This document shows positions 8,032-11,392 of a stretch of 11,392 nt of DNA, piece by piece (positions within the stretch are counted from its first letter, which is position 1; the number at the start of each line of letters is the position of its first letter). The stretch lies in the NCBI GenBank assembly GCA_964578485.1, contig CAZODA010000077.1:1-11392 (forward strand), written 5' to 3'. The stretch comes from CAZODA01 sp964578485 (GTDB lineage: Bacteria > Bacteroidota > Bacteroidia > Bacteroidales > Marinilabiliaceae). The notes below the pieces were generated by a model. The model was not told the origin of the DNA. It worked only from the letters and a program-made list of their open reading frames with translations, and ran no database searches. Made by a program: the position numbers and the translations under genes.

Positions 8032-9024
8032 ATGTCGGGAAAAAATAGAACAGCTTCCTTGTTAGCAGCAAAAACTTTATCGGGTGAAGCCTCAAATGAA
8101 GAGGTTGAGCTATATGATAATTGGCTGAATAAATATCCTCAATATAAAAAACAGTGGCATGACTATCAAAAAGTATGGAAGTTAGCTGATATAGCACTGC
8201 AAACTGATAGAGTTGATAGTGATAAAGCATGGCAGAATGTTGAGCTTTTAACTAAAGAAAGAAAAGGAAACAGGCCCAAATTAATATCATACTTGAAATA
8301 TGCTGCTGTTATGGCTGCTGTTGTTCTTGGTACTACAGTGTTTTGGATGTTTCTTTCCTATAGTCCTAAGATTATAATTAAAAATACTGAGGACAAAGCT
8401 GTAGTCGAAAAATTTGTTCTTCCCGACAATTCCATAGTAAGCTTAAATAAAGGGAGTGAAATTGAATATTATACAAGTTTTTTTAAAAAACAAAGGAAGG
8501 TAATACTTCAAGGCGAAGCATTTTTTAATGTGCTGCCGGATACAAAAAAAGCCTTTGTTATTGAGAGTGGAAACTTGATGATAAAAGTTGTTGGAACTTC
8601 TTTCAATATAAGATCATATCTCGGAAGTAAAAAAATAAGTGTGGATGTTAATGATGGAAGAGTAGAGTTAAAATCTCTTGTTAGTCCTGCTCAGATAATG
8701 ACACTTAAAGCAGGTGAGGGTGCCGACTTCTATACAATGGATGATAAGATTGTAAAGCGTGAACTTAATATAAATATGTTTGCTTGGGAAAGCGGTGAAA
8801 TACGCTTTTTTGACACTTCTTTGTATGAAGTCTTTGAAGTTCTTGAAACATTGTTTAATGTTGAAATTGAGGTGATGGATGATTCTATTTATAGGGAAAA
8901 ACTTGGCGCTTCATTTTCACAGAACAAGCTTGACTACATTCTAAATGTCGTTTGTTTAACTTTAAACCTGGAAACTGAAAAATATAAGGACAAGTATATA
9001 ATTAAGAGAAAATTAAAAGATTAG
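8032..9024 (+). CDS. FecR-family transmembrane anti-sigma factor (FecR + DUF4974)
   Basis: Inner-membrane regulator of 330 residues that should hold the upstream ECF sigma factor and release it on a periplasmic signal. The N-terminal cytoplasmic helical part (about 1-80) carries NWLNKYPQYKKQW, typical of Bacteroidota FecR-like anti-sigma domains. A single transmembrane helix covers about 88-110. The periplasmic FecR domain (about 125-220) shows VLPDNSIVSLNKGS, the LQGEAFFNV motif (159-167), VVGTSFNIRSY (186-196) and DGRVEL (208-213). The C-terminal part (about 252-328) fits DUF4974, an STN-like fold. In the FecA/FecR model this periplasmic side contacts an STN domain on an outer-membrane partner, and the next gene encodes an STN domain. 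Length and domain order are normal for the family. Confidence 0.94.
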   Translation: MSGKNRTASLLAAKTLSGEASNEEVELYDNWLNKYPQYKKQWHDYQKVWKLADIALQTDRVDSDKAWQNVELLTKERKGNRPKLISYLKYAAVMAAVVLGTTVFWMFLSYSPKIIIKNTEDKAVVEKFVLPDNSIVSLNKGSEIEYYTSFFKKQRKVILQGEAFFNVLPDTKKAFVIESGNLMIKVVGTSFNIRSYLGSKKISVDVNDGRVELKSLVSPAQIMTLKAGEGADFYTMDDKIVKRELNINMFAWESGEIRFFDTSLYEVFEVLETLFNVEIEVMDDSIYREKLGASFSQNKLDYILNVVCLTLNLETEKYKDKYIIKRKLKD

Positions 9025-9076
9025 ATTTAGCAGTTTTTTGAAAAAACAAACAAGAGTTGATTAAAATATCAATACT

Positions 9077-10588
9077 GTGAACAGTATTAAATCTATATTT
9101 AAATATTTGAATTTTTGCAATAATAGATTTTTATTACTGATAATAATGTTTGCTATTGCAAAGTTTATAGCGAGAGCTGAAACTACTAATAATACTGCTG
9201 ATAGCTCTTTGATATTTCAAGAAATTTCACTTGCCGCTCTTATGGATTCCCTTGAACAGTATTATTCTTTCCATTTTGCCTATGACCTTGGTATTATTGA
9301 TGTTGACAGTGTGATAAATGTAAATATTGATCTACCACTTGATGAGAAAAAATTAGAAAAACTTTTTGGGAAAGAAGGAGTAGGGGTGAAGCTCTTTGGA
9401 AATCAAGTTATTATTGCAAGAGAAAGAGGCTTGCCTAAAAATGCTAAACTTATTAGAATTAGTGGCAGAGTAGAAGGACTAATTTCCGGAGAACCATTGG
9501 CAATGGCTACTATTGGAGTGCTTGGAACAGCTGTTGGTACTATTACTAATGATGTGGGTTACTTTGATTTTTTATTAGCTCAAGAGTATGCAGGAAATAA
9601 ATTGTTTTTCTCCTATTTGGGACATCTTTCAAATGAAATTCTTATTCCTGAAACAGATACTGTTATTATCGTACGCCTTCCTGCTACTTCTATAGAATTA
9701 CCCGAAGTGAATGTTTTGTATCGTAATCCCGATGAAATTGTCAATGAGCTTGTTTCTAAGATAAATGAAAATTATTTGCAATATCCGTCCTTTCTAACTG
9801 CCTTTTTTAGAGAAACTATACAACAAGATGAAAAGTTTGTTGACGTTTCAGAGGCTGTGATTGAAATTTTGAAACCATCATATAAATATCCTTCCGATAG
9901 TGAAAGAGTACGATTTATTAAAGGCAGAAAAGGAAGAGAAACGGCGGATATGGAATTTATAAATTTTAAACTTGTAGGTGGACCTTATCACTTTTCAAGA
10001 CTTGATATAGTTAGAAATGGAGATTTTTTGCCTAAAGAACAAAATACATATCGCTATTCTTTTGAAGGTGTTACCATCGATTTTAATAAAATACTTTATC
10101 GGATAGCTTTTAAACCTGTAAAAGATAATGAAGGACTCTTTTATAAGGGAGAAATGCGTATAGATTCTGAAAGCTATGCACTTGTGTCAATAGAATTTGA
10201 ATTGACTCCGGCTTCTATAAAAAGAAGCAGAAATTATCTTATACAAAGGGATGCACGTAAATTTCGAAGCAGACCGGTTTTTGCACGATATAAAGTCGAA
10301 TACCGACCTTTTAATAATAAATGGATGTTGTCAAGAGTAGTTGGAGTTGTAAATCTTCAAATTACAGATAAAAACAGCAAACAACAATCGGTGTTTAATG
10401 CTGTTTCAGAAATGTTTGTAAGTGATCTTACTGAAGCTGCCGGCCGTGAACGAATTAAATGGGCCGAAACTTTTAAACCCTCTTATGTCTTGTCGGAACA
10501 TCTTGGAGAATTTGACCCGCAATTTTGGAAAGATTATAATATTATTCAAGCTGATGAAGCATTGGAAAAAGTGTTCCGAAAAAAATAA
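9077..10588 (+). CDS. Secreted STN + carboxypeptidase-regulatory-like protein without TonB barrel
   Basis: Exported protein of 503 residues with a signal peptide (hydrophobic core about 18-31, probable cleavage after ARA at 34). An STN-like domain follows at about 46-116 (FQEISLAALMDSLEQYYSF at its start), then a carboxypeptidase D regulatory-like beta-sandwich at about 127-205 (ISGRVEG, GTITNDVGYFDF). The C-terminal part, about 215-500, has AFFRETIQQ (242-250) and many beta-strands. It resembles the uncharacterised tail of other Bacteroidota regulatory-like-domain proteins but has no plug and is too short for a TonB-dependent 22-strand barrel. As third member of the sigma/anti-sigma set it occupies the position usually held by a SusC/FecA-type receptor, so it may be the sensor or an effector (inference). 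The start is GTG at 9077; TTG at 9110 would also give a good signal peptide, and no Shine-Dalgarno decides. Confidence 0.87.
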   Translation: MNSIKSIFKYLNFCNNRFLLLIIMFAIAKFIARAETTNNTADSSLIFQEISLAALMDSLEQYYSFHFAYDLGIIDVDSVINVNIDLPLDEKKLEKLFGKEGVGVKLFGNQVIIARERGLPKNAKLIRISGRVEGLISGEPLAMATIGVLGTAVGTITNDVGYFDFLLAQEYAGNKLFFSYLGHLSNEILIPETDTVIIVRLPATSIELPEVNVLYRNPDEIVNELVSKINENYLQYPSFLTAFFRETIQQDEKFVDVSEAVIEILKPSYKYPSDSERVRFIKGRKGRETADMEFINFKLVGGPYHFSRLDIVRNGDFLPKEQNTYRYSFEGVTIDFNKILYRIAFKPVKDNEGLFYKGEMRIDSESYALVSIEFELTPASIKRSRNYLIQRDARKFRSRPVFARYKVEYRPFNNKWMLSRVVGVVNLQITDKNSKQQSVFNAVSEMFVSDLTEAAGRERIKWAETFKPSYVLSEHLGEFDPQFWKDYNIIQADEALEKVFRKK

Positions 10589-10617
10589 AAAAAAGGATGT
10601 CCAAAATATATTGGACA
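10579..10617 (-). terminator. Intrinsic terminator of the minus-strand ACP-like gene
   Basis: A perfect 7-bp stem, TGTCCAA (10598-10604) with TTGGACA (10611-10617), has a 6-nt loop. Read on the minus strand it is followed by CC and a long T-tract (10594 down to 10579, interrupted once). That is the right polarity for transcription coming from the gene at 10667-10906, whose stop lies about 50 bp away. The plus strand lacks a T-tract after the stem, so it is not a good terminator for the STN gene. The T-tract overlaps the last codons of that convergent gene. Confidence 0.8.
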
Positions 10618-10666
10618 CCCCCCGGCTTCTTCAAAGACTGTACCTGTTGGAAAAAGCTATGTCATA

Positions 10667-10906
10667 TCACGCACAGCATTGTTGAAGATAATCAATAGTT
10701 GATTGAACTGTATTAATTCTTGGTAAGGACTCATTATCAATATCAACATTAAATTTTGTTTCTAAATAAAACAAGAAACATGTCATATCAATATCATCCA
10801 TCATCATATCCATAGTAAAAGAGGCATCTTCGAAAATCCTATCTCTTGGAACACCGGTTTGACGAAGTACCCTGTATAAATTTCTGCGAATATTTCTACT
10901 GTCCAT
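10667..10906 (-). CDS. Acyl-carrier-protein-like protein lacking the phosphopantetheine serine
   Basis: Small acidic cytosolic protein of 79 residues with the four-helix ACP pattern. Helix 1 is around 3-16. The loop and helix-2 start read MMMDDIDMTCFLFYLETKF (34-52), then VDIDNE, and TVQSTIDYL (66-74) matches the TVGDAIDYI-like last helix of ACPs. Aligning DDIDM with the canonical DSLD motif puts Asp38 where the 4'-phosphopantetheine-bearing Ser should be (codon GAT, read directly). If the alignment holds, the protein cannot carry acyl groups and may be a structural or regulatory ACP homologue. It is convergent with the five-gene cluster and ends at its own terminator. No fatty-acid, polyketide or aryl-polyene genes are adjacent. 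I see no clear promoter upstream. The coding call is supported by length, acidity and fold pattern; its role is unknown. Confidence 0.82.
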   Translation of the reverse strand: MDSRNIRRNLYRVLRQTGVPRDRIFEDASFTMDMMMDDIDMTCFLFYLETKFNVDIDNESLPRINTVQSTIDYLQQCCA

Positions 10907-10979
10907 TTCAGGTAAAATTAATTATTACTGTGATCCTTTAATGATAGGACAATCATATTGCAGAATGCACGTATAAAAA

Positions 10980-11019
10980 AAATGATTTTTTATCATTTAT
11001 CGTTGATGATTGATTTTTG
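10980..11019. repeat. Small hairpin and degenerate heptamer tract
   Basis: AAATGAT (10980-10986) and ATCATTT (10992-10998) form a 7-bp stem with a 5-T loop. From 10992 the sequence also reads as four diverged 7-bp units: ATCATTT, ATCGTTG, ATGATTG, ATTTTTG. The units resemble the left-end array (ATTGATC, ATTGTTC, ATTTTTC), suggesting a decayed copy of the same kind of repeat. On the minus strand the hairpin precedes T residues, but its stem has one GC pair and no gene leads into it. Confidence 0.5.
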
Positions 11020-11100
11020 ACCAATGGGTTCACGCAAAACGTGCGAAAATTATTATCCACGAATTTCACGAAGACACTAAAAAATAATCAATTACGAATT
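11020..11100. repeat. Intergenic phrases with CACGAA/TTCACG repeats
   Basis: CCACGAATTTCACGAA (11057-11072) contains CACGAA twice at a 9-bp period, and GGTTCACGCAAAA lies just before it (11028-11040). From memory, both phrases are of a kind scattered between genes in many Bacteroidota genomes. No ORF or promoter is evident here. Confidence 0.45.
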
Positions 11101-11102
11101 AA

Positions 11103-11160
11103 AAATCACGTATTACTCAGGCGTTTCGACTTCGCTCAACGACCGAGTAATACGTAATTT
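11103..11160. repeat. Long imperfect palindrome around a TTCGACTTCGCTCAACGACC core
   Basis: The arms CGTATTACTC (11109-11118) and GAGTAATACG (11145-11154) are exact inverted repeats. They extend outward with one mismatch to 11103 and 11160, and an inner CGTT/AACG stem lies at 11122-11125 and 11138-11141. The core matches a palindrome-type phrase I recall as dispersed in Bacteroidota. It could fold as a cruciform or an RNA hairpin; no downstream gene lies within the window. Confidence 0.75.
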
Positions 11161-11182
11161 AATGACTCTAAACCCTAGACCC

Positions 11183-11243
11183 TTCCCGACGCAACCTGTC
11201 TCGCTTTAGCGGGAGTCGGGAACCTGTCCCGTTGAAAACGGGA
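11183..11243. repeat. Twin GC-rich hairpins, REP-like
   Basis: The first hairpin has outer arms TTCCCGAC (11183-11190) and GTCGGGAA (11215-11222), and inner arms TCTCGCT (11199-11205) and AGCGGGA (11208-11214, one GU pair). The second is TCCCGTT (11227-11233) with AACGGGA (11237-11243), a perfect 7-bp stem with loop GAA. Both inner hairpins are preceded by AACCTGTC and end in GGGA, so they look like two diverged copies of one 22-23-nt unit. GC content is far above the surroundings. Confidence 0.75.
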
Positions 11244-11257
11244 TTTCGCTTCGCTCA

Positions 11258-11341
11258 AAACTCCAAACTCAAAACTCCAAACTCAAAACTCCAAACTCAA
11301 AACTCCAAACTCAAAACTCAAAACTGTTCATTGTTCATTGT
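11258..11341. repeat. Heptanucleotide tandem array, AAACTCM type
   Basis: Nine exact 7-bp units cover 11258-11320: AAACTCC and AAACTCA alternate four times, then AAACTCA follows once more. Three further units change family: AAACTGT, TCATTGT, TCATTGT (11321-11341), the last two being phase-shifted forms of the ATTGTTC unit at the left end. The array abuts and slightly overlaps the right inverted-repeat arm. Confidence 0.93.
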
Positions 11342-11390
11342 CATTTCATAATTAAGGTTGACAAGATTTTACAAGATTCAACCACCTGTT
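11339..11390. repeat. Right arm of the 52-bp perfect inverted repeat
   Basis: Exact reverse complement of 1-52, including the two AATCTTGT motifs. It ends 2 bp before the window edge, so true length and outer flank cannot be judged. There is no transposase in the window, and the enclosed genes include a housekeeping gene. Confidence 0.95.
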
Positions 11391-11392
11391 GA

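Noticed and set aside
9033..9047. Palindrome GTTTTTTGAAAAAAC between the anti-sigma and STN genes as a terminator
   Set aside because: AT-only stem with no GC pairs beyond the ends and no T-tract after it; it would not be expected to stop transcription within the cluster.
9077..10588. TonB-dependent receptor (SusC/FecA type)
   Set aside because: STN and regulatory-like domains are present, but the protein is only 503 residues with no plug domain and no room for a 22-strand barrel.
10589..10620. Plus-strand terminator for the five-gene cluster
   Set aside because: The hairpin at 10598-10617 is followed by ACACCCCC on the plus strand rather than T residues; its polarity fits only the minus strand.
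10422..10685. Plus-strand 87-codon ORF
   Set aside because: Out-of-frame shadow of the end of the STN gene, running through the terminator hairpin and into the opposite strand of the ACP-like gene; no recognisable product.
1..11392. Composite transposon or integrative element bounded by 52-bp terminal inverted repeats
   Set aside because: No transposase, integrase, cargo signature or target duplication is visible, the outer flanks are outside the window, and a housekeeping gene (rlmN) lies inside. A dispersed repeat at contig ends fits better.

Overview
The window looks like chromosomal DNA from a member of the Bacteroidota. The base composition is AT-rich and no gene shows an obvious Shine-Dalgarno site. 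Two intergenic sites match the Bacteroidota -7 promoter element TAnnTTTG. The gene content is also typical of the phylum: a sigma-70 ECF factor paired with a FecR/DUF4974-type anti-sigma factor, an STN plus carboxypeptidase-regulatory-like protein, and short dispersed intergenic phrases of the CCACGAATTTCACGAA and TTCGACTTCGCTCAACGACC kind. I cannot place it below phylum.

Layout. The window opens with one arm of a perfect 52-bp inverted repeat (1-52) and a heptanucleotide tandem array (61-127). The stop codon of a minus-strand rlmN (108-1130) lies inside that array. An AT-rich divergent spacer follows (1131-1511). Five plus-strand genes then run closely spaced from 1512 to 10588: a large membrane-bound hybrid histidine kinase with an HPt tail; a lipoprotein with LamG and endonuclease/exonuclease/phosphatase (EEP) domains; an ECF sigma factor whose start codon overlaps the lipoprotein stop; a FecR-like transmembrane anti-sigma factor; and a secreted protein with an STN and a carboxypeptidase-regulatory-like domain but no TonB-dependent barrel. 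A minus-strand acyl-carrier-protein-like gene (10667-10906) converges on this cluster, with its own intrinsic terminator in between. The last ~485 bp hold no gene. They are a mosaic of hairpins, a second heptamer array and the other arm of the 52-bp inverted repeat.

How the genes may work together (inference). The sigma factor, anti-sigma factor and STN protein look like a cell-surface signalling unit in which the usual TonB-dependent receptor is replaced by a barrel-less STN protein. The hybrid kinase has no DNA-binding output and ends in HPt, so it needs a separate response regulator. Its close linkage to the sigma unit through the lipoprotein gene suggests two envelope-sensing routes under shared transcription. 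rlmN (rRNA/tRNA methylation) is a housekeeping neighbour.

Most worth a second look: the ACP-like protein has Asp where the phosphopantetheine Ser should be; the ECF/anti-sigma unit lacks a barrel receptor; the window ends in inverted copies of the same repeat; and rlmN terminates inside a heptamer array that closes all three frames on its strand. I see no transposase, CRISPR, tRNA, rRNA or riboswitch.
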